Assembly: GCA_964581795.1 (NCBI GenBank)
Contig: CAZOPW010000010.1
Span: forward strand, 1-42,043
Reading direction: 5' to 3'
Length of the DNA stretch: 42,043 nt
Source of the DNA: EX4572-165 sp964581795
GTDB taxonomy: Archaea > Thermoplasmatota > E2 > DHVEG-1
Positions 18,426-26,889 of the stretch are shown here, piece by piece. The position numbers and the translations under genes are program-made. Below the pieces are notes generated by a model. That model had not been told where the DNA came from, ran no database searches, and saw only the letters and a list, made by a program, of their open reading frames with translations. Numbering within the stretch: the stretch's first letter is position 1; the number at the start of each line of letters is the position of its first letter.

Positions 18426-20396
18426 ATGAAAAAAACAGGTTACACTATTCTATTATTAAGCGTATTGGTCATAGCGTTTAGTAGTGCAATAGTTGTATCG
18501 GCGTTTATAGATTCTTTTGAAAACTCTCTTAATAATCTAGAAGAAGTGAAAGATAAAGTCCTTGTGTCAGAATATAATTTAGATGAAGTCCAGGTCAGTT
18601 ATTACCATCATATGATCAATGGAATCCTAGTGAAACAGGATTATCTTCAAGTAACATGTAATAAAAAAACTGGTAAGGTAGAAGAGGTTGAAAAACATTG
18701 GACGCCCATTGATGTTTCTACATTATATACTCCTAAAGAATTAGTAACTTTACCCGTGGAAAAAGAAAACGTGTTATGGATGCAGCCTGTGATGTTTGCT
18801 AAAAGAAATGATCTTTCATATTTTTATCAGATTTATGAACCAAAAGAATTTCCATTACGCTGCTGGGAAATTCGATTGAATACGGGAGAAACCATTCTTG
18901 TTGATGAAACTGGTGAACAAATTGGAAGTGGAATACCTTCACCATATAATGGAATGACTTTATCAGGATATGCTTCCGATGCCTATCCTGATTATTGGGC
19001 TCCATGGCGATATAATGCAAATAGTTGGTTCAGCAAGTGGTGTGACAGTTATGTTACATTATCTTTACCTACATTAGATACAATTTCAACTCATGTGAGC
19101 AATCCGGATAATAAAATCTTGTATGAGATCGCGCATTCAGGTGGAGAACCAACGCGCTTTCAAGCGAATGCCCCAGATGTGTACTATACCGCAAATCGTC
19201 TTGAAAATGATATGAATCAAAGAACTCCGTACACCTTTGCATTATTATGTAGTTGTGAAGCGATGAGAGACACAGGGCCCGGAACACTTTCATATGAATT
19301 TCGAAAGGGAGAAATGCAAGATACTGTAACTATTGGTTATAAAGGAATGGAAAGTTGCCCTGGATGGAGTGTCTCTTTAGAATGGCAGGATTACCTGTTT
19401 TATGCGATGAATGCGGGAAACACAGTAAAAGATGCATTTGACTTAGCGTGTCTTGAATATCCAACTATAGCAGATTGCGTGGTTTTTGTTGGTGATCCAA
19501 ATGTAATCATTTTTGATGACGATGATGACGATGATGATGATGAGATTGGTATACCACCAAATATATTTGTCAGCTACCCGAAACAACATGCAGTCGTAGC
19601 GGGCATTGTGAATATTACCGGGTCAGCTGATGATTTAGATGGAAATGTGGATCATATTTTTTTACAAATCGATGATGGTGACTGGATTGAGGTCACTGCA
19701 GAATCAGTTTGGGAGTATGCTTGGGATACGACAACTGTAGATGATGGAGCGCATTTAATAACTGTGGTTGCAGTTGATGACACGGGATTGTCCTCTGGTT
19801 GCAAATATGTCCATGTGAATGTGTCAAATGCAAAAGTAAGTGCGGCAATCCAGTGTAATACTGAGGTTTCTGTTGGAGAAAAAATCCAATTTCACGCGAC
19901 TGTTACTGGTGGAGTCCCTCCTTATAGTTTTTATTGGGATTTTGGAGATGGGAATCAGAGTAATATAATCCAACCAGAGCATTACTATGAAACACCTGGT
20001 GAGTACAAAGTAGTATTAACTGTTTCTGATGTATTGAATCAAAGCTGTTCATCAGAAACAGTCATTAACGTCATCTCAATAGATGCGACTCCACCTAGTA
20101 TCAGCATGATAAAACCTAAAAATGCAATATACATTTCTGATACGTATTTTTGTTCATTTCCACTCCCAGTTATTATTGGACCAATCTCTTTTCAAGTAAA
20201 TGTAACAGATGCTGAAAAGAGTATTGACGAAGTACTGTTTTCTTTGAATGGTAAAAAATACTGTACTTTTTCACAACCTCCTTATGAATATACATGGAAT
20301 GAACCAACTTTTGGTTTGGTTACCTTTCAATGTACTGCAAATGACACCGCTAATAACATGAATACGACAACTCTTTCTTTGTTCAAACTCTTCTAA
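18426..20396 (+). CDS. Exported putative clan CD (caspase-fold) peptidase, paralog 2
   Basis: This 656-aa protein has the same architecture as the gene at 14279: signal peptide (1-26), propeptide-like domain (about 45-167), putative caspase-fold domain, nine-Asp run (364-372), Ig domain, PKD domain (WDFGDG) and type B module ending LFKLF. The candidate dyad is His237 (LYEIAHSGG) and Cys277 (FALLCSC), with FVGDPN late in the domain. His is followed by Ser-Gly-Gly rather than directly by Gly, a departure from the canonical HG. The catalytic halves of the two paralogs differ at many residues, while residues 63-167 are encoded by identical DNA. The likely role is extracellular proteolysis with a different specificity (inference). 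Confidence 0.75.
   Translation: MKKTGYTILLLSVLVIAFSSAIVVSAFIDSFENSLNNLEEVKDKVLVSEYNLDEVQVSYYHHMINGILVKQDYLQVTCNKKTGKVEEVEKHWTPIDVSTLYTPKELVTLPVEKENVLWMQPVMFAKRNDLSYFYQIYEPKEFPLRCWEIRLNTGETILVDETGEQIGSGIPSPYNGMTLSGYASDAYPDYWAPWRYNANSWFSKWCDSYVTLSLPTLDTISTHVSNPDNKILYEIAHSGGEPTRFQANAPDVYYTANRLENDMNQRTPYTFALLCSCEAMRDTGPGTLSYEFRKGEMQDTVTIGYKGMESCPGWSVSLEWQDYLFYAMNAGNTVKDAFDLACLEYPTIADCVVFVGDPNVIIFDDDDDDDDDEIGIPPNIFVSYPKQHAVVAGIVNITGSADDLDGNVDHIFLQIDDGDWIEVTAESVWEYAWDTTTVDDGAHLITVVAVDDTGLSSGCKYVHVNVSNAKVSAAIQCNTEVSVGEKIQFHATVTGGVPPYSFYWDFGDGNQSNIIQPEHYYETPGEYKVVLTVSDVLNQSCSSETVINVISIDATPPSISMIKPKNAIYISDTYFCSFPLPVIIGPISFQVNVTDAEKSIDEVLFSLNGKKYCTFSQPPYEYTWNEPTFGLVTFQCTANDTANNMNTTTLSLFKLF
18612..18927 (+). 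repeat. 316-bp block identical to 14465-14780 (copy 2)
   Basis: This is the exact direct repeat of the propeptide-encoding block in paralog 1, 4147 bp downstream of the first copy. Boundaries are sharp: CAT/CAC context differs on the left and GGAAG versus GGAAA on the right. Confidence 0.93.
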
Positions 20397-20552
20397 TTTT
20401 TTTTCAAATAAAAGTGCATTTCATATATTTTGGAATTAAATCTGATTCTATTAAAAAAGGATTAAAATAAATCAAATTTTGTCCATGATATTTATTAATA
20501 GGAAAATTATAAATATCTATAGCACAATAACATATGTTAATATTAATATATA

Positions 20553-20563
20553 GGGGCATAATT
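20553..20563 (+). promoter_or_regulatory. GGGGCA-type leader motif deciding the start at 20564
   Basis: GGGGCATAATT abuts ATG 20564. An in-frame ATG at 20534 would add ten hydrophobic residues and swallow this motif. The same leader type precedes four other genes, so 20564 is preferred. Confidence 0.5.
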
Positions 20564-22948
20564 ATGAAAAACAAATCATTTTACGTTATAGTTATAAGCA
20601 TAATTATTAGTATATGTATGTTGACGTCTACATTCGTAGCAAACCCCATACCGACGGAACAATCAAATGAAATTACCTCTCCATCCTTTTCGACCCATAC
20701 TGTGTTTGCAGAGGAATGTTCGGCGACCTGGTGTGGACACTGCCCAGCAGTTATTGGATATTTGGATAATATATGGGATAGTGGACAATATGATTGGTAT
20801 TACGTCACCTTAGTTGGTGATAAAAATACTCACGCCTCTTCTCGAATTTCAGAATTAGGAGTAACGGGTTATCCAACCGTGGTATACGATGGAGGATATA
20901 CGCGAATTATTGGTAATACAAATCAACAAGATCATGAGGATGCCATTGTTAATTGTGGAAATCGAAACGTTGCTGACGTTGACTTAGATATAACAGCTGC
21001 ATGGATGGGTGGTGGACAAATATCAGTTACTGCAGAAGTAACTAACAATGAAGGATCAACATATAACGGTCATCTTCATGTGTATGTCACTGAAATTGAT
21101 TCCCGATGGTATAATAGTGGTACTCAGTATCATTTCGCAATGTTAGGAGACTATGCGATTAATCAAAACGTACAAGTCTCAGCTGGTTCAACTACTTCAA
21201 TCACAGAAGTTTGGACTGGATCAGGAATTACACAAAACAATATTAAAGTCATTGGGAGTGTTTTTGCTCAATCTAACATGTACACAGATGAAACTGATGC
21301 AGCAGATCCAGAAGACCCAAATAATGATCCTCCTTCAACACCGAGTCAACCTGCAGGTCCAACTACTGGAAACATTGGAATTGAATACACCTTTTCTACA
21401 AGTTCAACTGAACCAAACGCTGATTCAATTAAATATGGATGGGATTGGAATGGAGATGACACAGTTGATGAATGGACAGAACTACATCCATCCGGTGATA
21501 CAGTGGAAACAACTCATGCATTTGAGAGTACTGGAACCTATAATGTCAAAGTAAAAGCAAAAGATCAATTCGGTGATGAAAGCAGTTTCTCATCAGAAAA
21601 ATCAGTGCAAATCAGCATTGGAACTGCCCCCTCAGAACCATCTGCACCAACTGGAGAAACACAAGGAATGCATTCAAAATCATATCAGTATAGTACATCT
21701 GCAACAGATGTAAATCCGGGTGACAAACTTTATTATAAATTTAATTGGGATGATTTCACAGAATCCGAATGGATTGGTCCATATGACTCAGGAGTAACAG
21801 TTTCTGCTTCTCATTCTTGGGATGAACTTGGTACATACAATATTAAAGTGAAAGCAAAGGATCTTGCTGGATCTGAATCAGATTGGTCAGATGAAACAGA
21901 AGTTTTCATGGGAAATACACCTCCTGACACACCAGATCGGCCAGATGGTCCAATTTCTGGAATTGTTGGTAAATCATACAAGTTTACTACATTTACAAGA
22001 GATTCAGAAAACGATGATATTGAATACCTTTTTGATTGGGGCGATGGTACAGATACAGGATGGATTTCAAATCCATTTGCTGAGCATACTTGGGTTGAAT
22101 CTGGTGAATTCGGTGTTCGAGTAAAAGCTCGAGATCAATGGGATGAATCAGAGTGGTCACCATTTATTATCATCAATTTGGATGAGGGATCCTTAACGGT
22201 ATCAATTGATGCAGATCCAACCATTGCTATAATCGGTGAGCCTATTCAATTTAGTGCATCTACAACCGAGGGGACTGCACCTTATTCCTATGAATGGAAT
22301 TTTGGTGATGGAAACACATCAACAGAACAATACCCAACCCACACCTATGAAACTGTTGGAGAATATACTGTAACGGTTTCGGTTACTGATGATATTGGAG
22401 CATTTGGATCAAATTACATTGGAGTAAACATTTCACTTACTCGCCCACCTGAAACACCAACGATTACTGCTGATTCTACATACCTTCCAGGACTTGAACA
22501 AAGCTACACTTTCAATGCTGTTGATCCTGACGGAGACAATGTCTATGTAATGATCGATTGGGGAGATGGAACAATAACGGATTGGCTTGGCCCATACTCA
22601 TCAGGTCAAGATGTTCAATTAACTCATGCATACATGGGTGGAGAAGATTACACCATCAAAGCCAAAGCAAAAGATACTAATGAGTATGAAAGTGATTGGA
22701 GTCAAGGATCTGAAGTTGAAGTTCAATGGATCCAAGCATTCATGGTTGGGACTGTACAAGTTGTAAATGTGACGGAGGAAACCATTGAGTGGCGTGCTGT
22801 ATCAGTGTTTTATTTTTCAAGAAATGGTGGTGGTTTCAAGCATTTAAGTTCACTGGAACAACTCATCATTCAAGCTGATAGTGGTGGATTTAAAGGAAAG
22901 AATTTTGTATTTGGTGTGTTTCAAACCGGAGCAATCATAGAAGAATAA
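20564..22948 (+). CDS. Exported thioredoxin/Omp28-like protein with five PKD domains and type D module
   Basis: This 794-aa protein has a signal peptide (1-26). A thioredoxin-like domain covers about 43-140, with the redox motif CGHC (Cys57, Cys60) in SATWCGHCPA and a GVTGYPT cis-Pro loop. An Omp28-type beta domain covers about 143-250 (NNEGSTYNGHLHVYVTEIDSRW). Five PKD or PKD-like Ig domains follow (about 256-720), and a type D C-terminal module (about 723-794; AFMVGTV, FVFGVF) is shared with the protein at 23152. The FAEE.(S/T)ATWC lead-in is nearly the same as in the gene on the minus strand at 40133. The role is probably extracytoplasmic thiol-disulfide exchange on secreted cysteine-containing proteins (inference). 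Confidence 0.88.
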   Translation: MKNKSFYVIVISIIISICMLTSTFVANPIPTEQSNEITSPSFSTHTVFAEECSATWCGHCPAVIGYLDNIWDSGQYDWYYVTLVGDKNTHASSRISELGVTGYPTVVYDGGYTRIIGNTNQQDHEDAIVNCGNRNVADVDLDITAAWMGGGQISVTAEVTNNEGSTYNGHLHVYVTEIDSRWYNSGTQYHFAMLGDYAINQNVQVSAGSTTSITEVWTGSGITQNNIKVIGSVFAQSNMYTDETDAADPEDPNNDPPSTPSQPAGPTTGNIGIEYTFSTSSTEPNADSIKYGWDWNGDDTVDEWTELHPSGDTVETTHAFESTGTYNVKVKAKDQFGDESSFSSEKSVQISIGTAPSEPSAPTGETQGMHSKSYQYSTSATDVNPGDKLYYKFNWDDFTESEWIGPYDSGVTVSASHSWDELGTYNIKVKAKDLAGSESDWSDETEVFMGNTPPDTPDRPDGPISGIVGKSYKFTTFTRDSENDDIEYLFDWGDGTDTGWISNPFAEHTWVESGEFGVRVKARDQWDESEWSPFIIINLDEGSLTVSIDADPTIAIIGEPIQFSASTTEGTAPYSYEWNFGDGNTSTEQYPTHTYETVGEYTVTVSVTDDIGAFGSNYIGVNISLTRPPETPTITADSTYLPGLEQSYTFNAVDPDGDNVYVMIDWGDGTITDWLGPYSSGQDVQLTHAYMGGEDYTIKAKAKDTNEYESDWSQGSEVEVQWIQAFMVGTVQVVNVTEETIEWRAVSVFYFSRNGGGFKHLSSLEQLIIQADSGGFKGKNFVFGVFQTGAIIEE

Positions 22949-22957
22949 AACATAAAG

Positions 22958-22990
22958 AAAGGGTTTTATTCATACTCCCTTTTTCTTTTT
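22958..22990 (+). terminator. Hairpin plus T-tract after the 20564 gene
   Basis: AAAGGG (22958-22963) pairs with CCCTTT (22977-22982) across a 13-nt loop. It leads straight into a T-rich tract, 10 nt after the stop codon. Confidence 0.55.
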
Positions 22991-23139
22991 TATTTTAAAT
23001 TTTTATCATTATTTGCAAATATTCTTTACTAAATAATAAACTAAGTTAACGAAATACTTATATAATATTAAATTAATTAAAAACGCCGAAATAGATTATG
23101 TGCTCAATGGAGCAGATATGGCGTATTTTATATGTTGAT

Positions 23140-23145
23140 GGAGGT
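23140..23145 (+). promoter_or_regulatory. Shine-Dalgarno GGAGGT deciding the start at 23152
   Basis: GGAGGT is followed by six A residues and ATG 23152. The frame is open from an ATG at 23098, but those 18 residues lack signal-peptide character. A TATA-like ACTTATATAATATT at 23057-23070 places the transcription start near 23095, that is, next to the upstream ATG. Confidence 0.7.
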
Positions 23146-23151
23146 AAAAAA

Positions 23152-24858
23152 ATGGAAAAGCAAGTTATGATAAAAGGAATAGGACTAGTATTGAGTCTTT
23201 TGTTACTATGTAGTCTTATTGGACCAACGATGATTGGAACACAGAATGAAGAAGGAGATTGGAAACAAACAACAGCTGATGATTGGAAACAAACATTTGG
23301 TGGAAAAGAAACCGATATTGGCTATACCTTGGACCAAACGGAAGATAATGGATATATTATTATTGGAACAACAGAAAGCAAAGGCGCAGGAAACGAAGAT
23401 ATCTGGTTGATAAAAACAACTAATGATGGTACTCTTCAATGGGATAAAACCTTTGGTGGAAAAAACGGGGACATTGGATATGCGGTGAAACAAACCCAAG
23501 ATAATGGATTTATCCTTACTGGCTACACATGGACTGAAAGTGAAGGGAAATCAGATCTTTGGTTGATTAAAACTGATTCACTAGGAAATGAAGAATGGAA
23601 TACAACCATTGGTGGAAACGAATCAGATATTGGATATGACGTTGAACAAACCGCAGATGGTGGCTTTATCATTGTCGGATCAACCGCCTCTGAAGGAAAA
23701 GGAAATGAAGATGTATACCTAGTGAAAACTGATAATGAAGGCATAGTGGAATGGACAAACACGTTTGGTGGATCAATAAGTGATGTTGGAAGATCAATTG
23801 TTCAAACAAGTGATGGTAATTATGTAATAGTAGGACATACGAACTCATATGGATCAGGTTGGTTTGACTTATGGATGATAAAAACAGATTCTGAAGGAAC
23901 AAAATTATGGGATAAATCCTTTGGTGGTGGAGAAGATGATGTAGGATGGTCAATTCAACAAACAAACGATGGAGGATTCATTTGTACGGGATATACAAAA
24001 TCATTTTCAGCGCAAAATCAAGACATTTGGCTCCTAAAAACAGATAACGATGGAAACGAAGAATGGAGTAAATTATTCGGAAAAAGCCATCAAGATAGAG
24101 GATATGATGTGAAACAAACAGCTGATAATGGATATGTTATTATTGGAAGTGTTCACGTCATCGATGATGATCTTTGGATAATAAAAACGGATGAAAATGG
24201 TAAAGAAAAGTGGAATAAAAGTTTCGGAAAAACAGAAACAGATATCGGACGATCCATAGCACAAACCGCAGAAGGAGGTTTCATTTGTACTGGATGGACA
24301 CGATCATATGGAGCTGGTGAAAGTGATGTTTGGTTAATTAAAGTCTCTTCACAGAACACGATACCAAACACTCCAAATATTATTAGTGGCGTTGACCAAG
24401 GAAAAACAGGAATTGAATATTCATTTTCAGCTGTAGCAACTGATAATGACGATGACCTACTTTGGTATCAATGGTCATGGGATGATGGAGAAACTAGTGA
24501 ATGGATTGGTCCATTTCAATCTGGAGAAACTTGTGAAGCAAATCATGTTTGGATAAATCCTGGAGATATGGCCGTTACTGTGAAAGTTAAGGATGAATTA
24601 GATGCCCAAAGTGGATACAGTAATTCATACACGGTGAGTATATCATACCAAACAGCGTTATTAATCGGAACAATCACGAATAAACAAGATGGAGCAAGTG
24701 GCATTCAGTTTGATGCAGAAACCCTTTTCTCGATAGCTCGAGATCCTTTTGAAATAAAAACAGTGACTGATGCAACCTATCATATCGCAGATGATTACAC
24801 CGGTGTACTCTTAAACTCCTTTATCCTTGGAAAATTCAACATCAAACAAATCAGTTAA
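23152..24858 (+). CDS. Exported seven-repeat beta-propeller protein with PKD and type D module
   Basis: This 568-aa protein has a signal peptide at its N-terminus (GLVLSLLLLCSLIG). Seven ~52-residue repeats (about 48-400) follow, each with TFGG...D.GY...QT.DGG.I..G.T.S.G....D.WL.KTD..G...W, a repeat type common in secreted archaeal and bacterial PKD proteins and expected to form a seven-bladed propeller. Repeats 6 and 7 have FGK in place of FGG, and repeat 6 is shortened. A PKD-like domain (about 404-500, QWSWDDG and EWIGPFQSG) and a type D module (about 501-568; ALLIGTI, LNSFILGKF) follow. No catalytic motif was seen, so it is likely a surface-binding or structural protein. It converges on the NosD-like gene with a hairpin between them. 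Confidence 0.88.
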   Translation: MEKQVMIKGIGLVLSLLLLCSLIGPTMIGTQNEEGDWKQTTADDWKQTFGGKETDIGYTLDQTEDNGYIIIGTTESKGAGNEDIWLIKTTNDGTLQWDKTFGGKNGDIGYAVKQTQDNGFILTGYTWTESEGKSDLWLIKTDSLGNEEWNTTIGGNESDIGYDVEQTADGGFIIVGSTASEGKGNEDVYLVKTDNEGIVEWTNTFGGSISDVGRSIVQTSDGNYVIVGHTNSYGSGWFDLWMIKTDSEGTKLWDKSFGGGEDDVGWSIQQTNDGGFICTGYTKSFSAQNQDIWLLKTDNDGNEEWSKLFGKSHQDRGYDVKQTADNGYVIIGSVHVIDDDLWIIKTDENGKEKWNKSFGKTETDIGRSIAQTAEGGFICTGWTRSYGAGESDVWLIKVSSQNTIPNTPNIISGVDQGKTGIEYSFSAVATDNDDDLLWYQWSWDDGETSEWIGPFQSGETCEANHVWINPGDMAVTVKVKDELDAQSGYSNSYTVSISYQTALLIGTITNKQDGASGIQFDAETLFSIARDPFEIKTVTDATYHIADDYTGVLLNSFILGKFNIKQIS

Positions 24859-24868
24859 GAGAAGAACA

Positions 24869-24897
24869 GAAGGAATTAATCCTTCAACTCTTTTTTT
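24869..24897. terminator. Hairpin terminator between convergent genes
   Basis: GAAGGA (24869-24874), a 5-nt ATTAA loop and TCCTTC (24880-24885) form a stem followed by CTTTTTTT. It lies in the 37-nt gap between the plus-strand propeller gene and the minus-strand beta-helix gene. The T-tract favours function for the plus-strand transcript; the minus-strand side is only pyrimidine-rich. Confidence 0.65.
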
Positions 24898-26110
24898 ATT
24901 TTTTCACTCTCTTTTTAAAATAAAATAATAGACAATAGAAACACAAAATAATGATTATGCCCAGAGCAGAACTATCATTTCCATTTGCAGACGATGAATC
25001 TAAGAGTTCATAGGAAACGATAGGATACGGATCGATACTTTCTCCATATGAAGGAAGAATTTCATATGGTGTTTCTCCAATACCATCATTATTTGTATCT
25101 GTTCCCCGGTAATCACTCCAGTAATTCCCAACTCCCTTCTTAGACCAGGTGTTTTGAAAGATATCATAGGCACTATTTGCATTCATTGAGAAATTATTTT
25201 GGAATAACTGATTTCGTTTTGAATTACAACAAATCCAACAACCATATTTACTATTCTTGAATAATGTGTTTTTCATTATTTCATTATCAAAAGAATGAGT
25301 AATATACAATCCATACGTATTTTCAGAGAGCGTATTTGCTGAAATGGTATTATTAGATGAATATTGGATGCGTAGACCAATTCGATTAAATGATAAATGA
25401 TTCTGAATTACAGTATTTTGATTGGAATATCCAAGGGTTACTGCCTCACCACTCTTTGTAATGGAATTATTCGCAATTGTACAAGAAGAACAATTTGCTA
25501 AAATAAGTTGACCCGCTGAAATATTGATAATCGATAAATTATCATTATTTACATAATATAATATTGGTAGAGAATTCACTGTATTATTGATGATGGAATG
25601 AGTCGTCCAATGCGATTTTAAACCAATAATGCTTATACCATTAAAGAGAAACGAATTATTATAAATTTTATTATTACTCGCATAAAAAAGATACAATCCT
25701 TTTCCAGTAATATTTTTTATTAAATTATTTTGAATTAAATTATTACTAGATTCGATATTAATCCCGGAGAAACTCGCGTTACTTGCATTTTGAATAATGA
25801 ATCCATTCACTGTACAGTTATCTGCTGTTATTGAAACAATATCATCTGATCCAGAAAACGAAAGAATTGGATTATCTTTTCCAATTACATGAACTTGTTT
25901 ATACAAGTCAATTGCTTCATTATAAAAACCATTGTGAACAACGATGGTATCTCCTGGAACTGCATCAGTAATCGCCTTTTGTATAGAAGAATAGGTACTT
26001 CCATCTGGACTAACATGAATTTCAGCAGCAAAACCCATTGACACAAGTAAAAATATAAAAAATAAAATAAACCAAAGAAAAACAATCTTTCTATATCGTT
26101 TAACTTTCAT
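24896..26110 (-). CDS. NosD-like right-handed beta-helix surface protein with C-terminal membrane anchor
   Basis: This 404-aa protein uses the ATG at 26110; an in-frame TTG one codon upstream is less likely. A signal peptide is followed by a right-handed parallel beta-helix (about 30-330): the entry motif STYSSIQKAITDAVPGDTIVV, then many N.I..N.....NG.Y....N.N.I..N ladder turns typical of NosD/pectate-lyase-like folds, closing with NYWSDYRGTDTNNDG. Uniquely in this window it ends with a transmembrane helix (LGIIIILCFYCLLFYF) and a basic tail (KKRVKK), so it should be held in the cytoplasmic membrane. No PGF or similar archaeosortase signal precedes the helix. Substrate binding (polysaccharide?) is inferred from the fold only. 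Confidence 0.88.
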   Translation of the reverse strand: MKVKRYRKIVFLWFILFFIFLLVSMGFAAEIHVSPDGSTYSSIQKAITDAVPGDTIVVHNGFYNEAIDLYKQVHVIGKDNPILSFSGSDDIVSITADNCTVNGFIIQNASNASFSGINIESSNNLIQNNLIKNITGKGLYLFYASNNKIYNNSFLFNGISIIGLKSHWTTHSIINNTVNSLPILYYVNNDNLSIINISAGQLILANCSSCTIANNSITKSGEAVTLGYSNQNTVIQNHLSFNRIGLRIQYSSNNTISANTLSENTYGLYITHSFDNEIMKNTLFKNSKYGCWICCNSKRNQLFQNNFSMNANSAYDIFQNTWSKKGVGNYWSDYRGTDTNNDGIGETPYEILPSYGESIDPYPIVSYELLDSSSANGNDSSALGIIIILCFYCLLFYFKKRVKK

Positions 26111-26252
26111 CAAAAGGTCATAACACGTCTTTAACCATAAAGATTATGCTTGGCAAAAATTTTATTATATTTTAAAAAAATAAATCACTAGAAAAATTCT
26201 TATAGGTAAAAAATCATTAAATTATGATACAGTTAATATAGGAGAAATAACC

Positions 26253-26621
26253 ATGAATCAACCAATGAAAACCTGTCTGTTTATAACTAGTATTGTTATG
26301 TTTTCATTTTTCACTGGTTGTGTTACAGAAGAACAACCTAAATCTGATGAACACTATTTTTATGGATATTGGACAGGTGTAATAAATGAGGGAAGATCAA
26401 ATGAATTAAATCTCTCCTATACATTTTATAAAAATAATTCTTATTTGTACACAATAGGAGCGCAAAAAGCATTAGGATCATGGGAACTGAAAGATGATCA
26501 ATTGATCCTAACCATTGCAGAAAAAAGTGAACCATTCAATTACACATTTTCAGATAACTACACAACACTACTTCTAAATCCTGTAAAATTCAATTTTTCG
26601 TATACGGTCTATAAACAATAA
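26253..26621 (+). CDS. Small lipoprotein, lipocalin-like beta-barrel candidate
   Basis: This 122-aa protein has a hydrophobic N-terminus ending in the lipobox FTGC (Cys near residue 23). The mature part (YFYGYWTGVINEG, then SYTFYKNNSYLY, then GSWELKDDQLILTI) has the short antiparallel strand rhythm and GxW motifs of small lipocalin-like or META-like barrels. The family is not certain. AGGAGA lies 10 nt before the ATG. It is flanked upstream by the divergent beta-helix gene. Confidence 0.72.
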   Translation: MNQPMKTCLFITSIVMFSFFTGCVTEEQPKSDEHYFYGYWTGVINEGRSNELNLSYTFYKNNSYLYTIGAQKALGSWELKDDQLILTIAEKSEPFNYTFSDNYTTLLLNPVKFNFSYTVYKQ

Positions 26622-26889
26622 TTTTTTTTTATAATTTCAAATTAAAAATCAATCGAAAAAAATGACTATATTATGAATAAATATTGATANNNNNNNNNNA
26701 AAAAGTTTTAAGTATATATATTATTATATTGCTGTAGTAAAAAAAAATTAATAATAACTTTTTTACTAATAAAGGGAGAATAAACTCGCTTACATTAAAG
26801 GTCACATATACTATTTGAAAATCTAAAATTAAGCAAATACGTGTACATGTGTGTCCTAATGCAAAAAAGGAAAGGAGGCATAGAAAAAT
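26622..26889. other. Intergenic leader region containing a 10-N assembly gap
   Basis: This gene-free stretch of 268 bases is very AT-rich and includes N at 26690-26699, marking a scaffold join of unknown true length. Upstream of the gap is a T-tract just after the stop at 26621, probably a terminator. Downstream are TATA-like stretches (near 26711-26722) and a long leader to the SD at 26874-26878. No ORF or RNA gene was recognised, but part of the sequence may be missing. Confidence 0.8.
26874..26878 (+). promoter_or_regulatory. Shine-Dalgarno GGAGG for the giant beta-helix gene
   Basis: GGAGG lies 11 nt before the ATG at 26890, in the context GGAAAGGAGGCA. The spacing is slightly long but the motif is a full match. 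Confidence 0.5.

Noticed and set aside
21153..21554. 133-codon open frame on the plus strand
   Set aside because: It is an out-of-frame reading of the PKD region of the 20564 gene, with Gln/Leu-rich low-complexity composition.
23669..23965. Open frames antisense to the propeller repeats
   Set aside because: They recur with the repeat unit of the sense gene and have no start signals. They are by-products of repeated sequence.
24896..26110. Archaeosortase (PGF-CTERM type) signal in the beta-helix protein
   Set aside because: The C-terminal helix and basic tail are present, but no PGF or comparable tripeptide precedes the helix.
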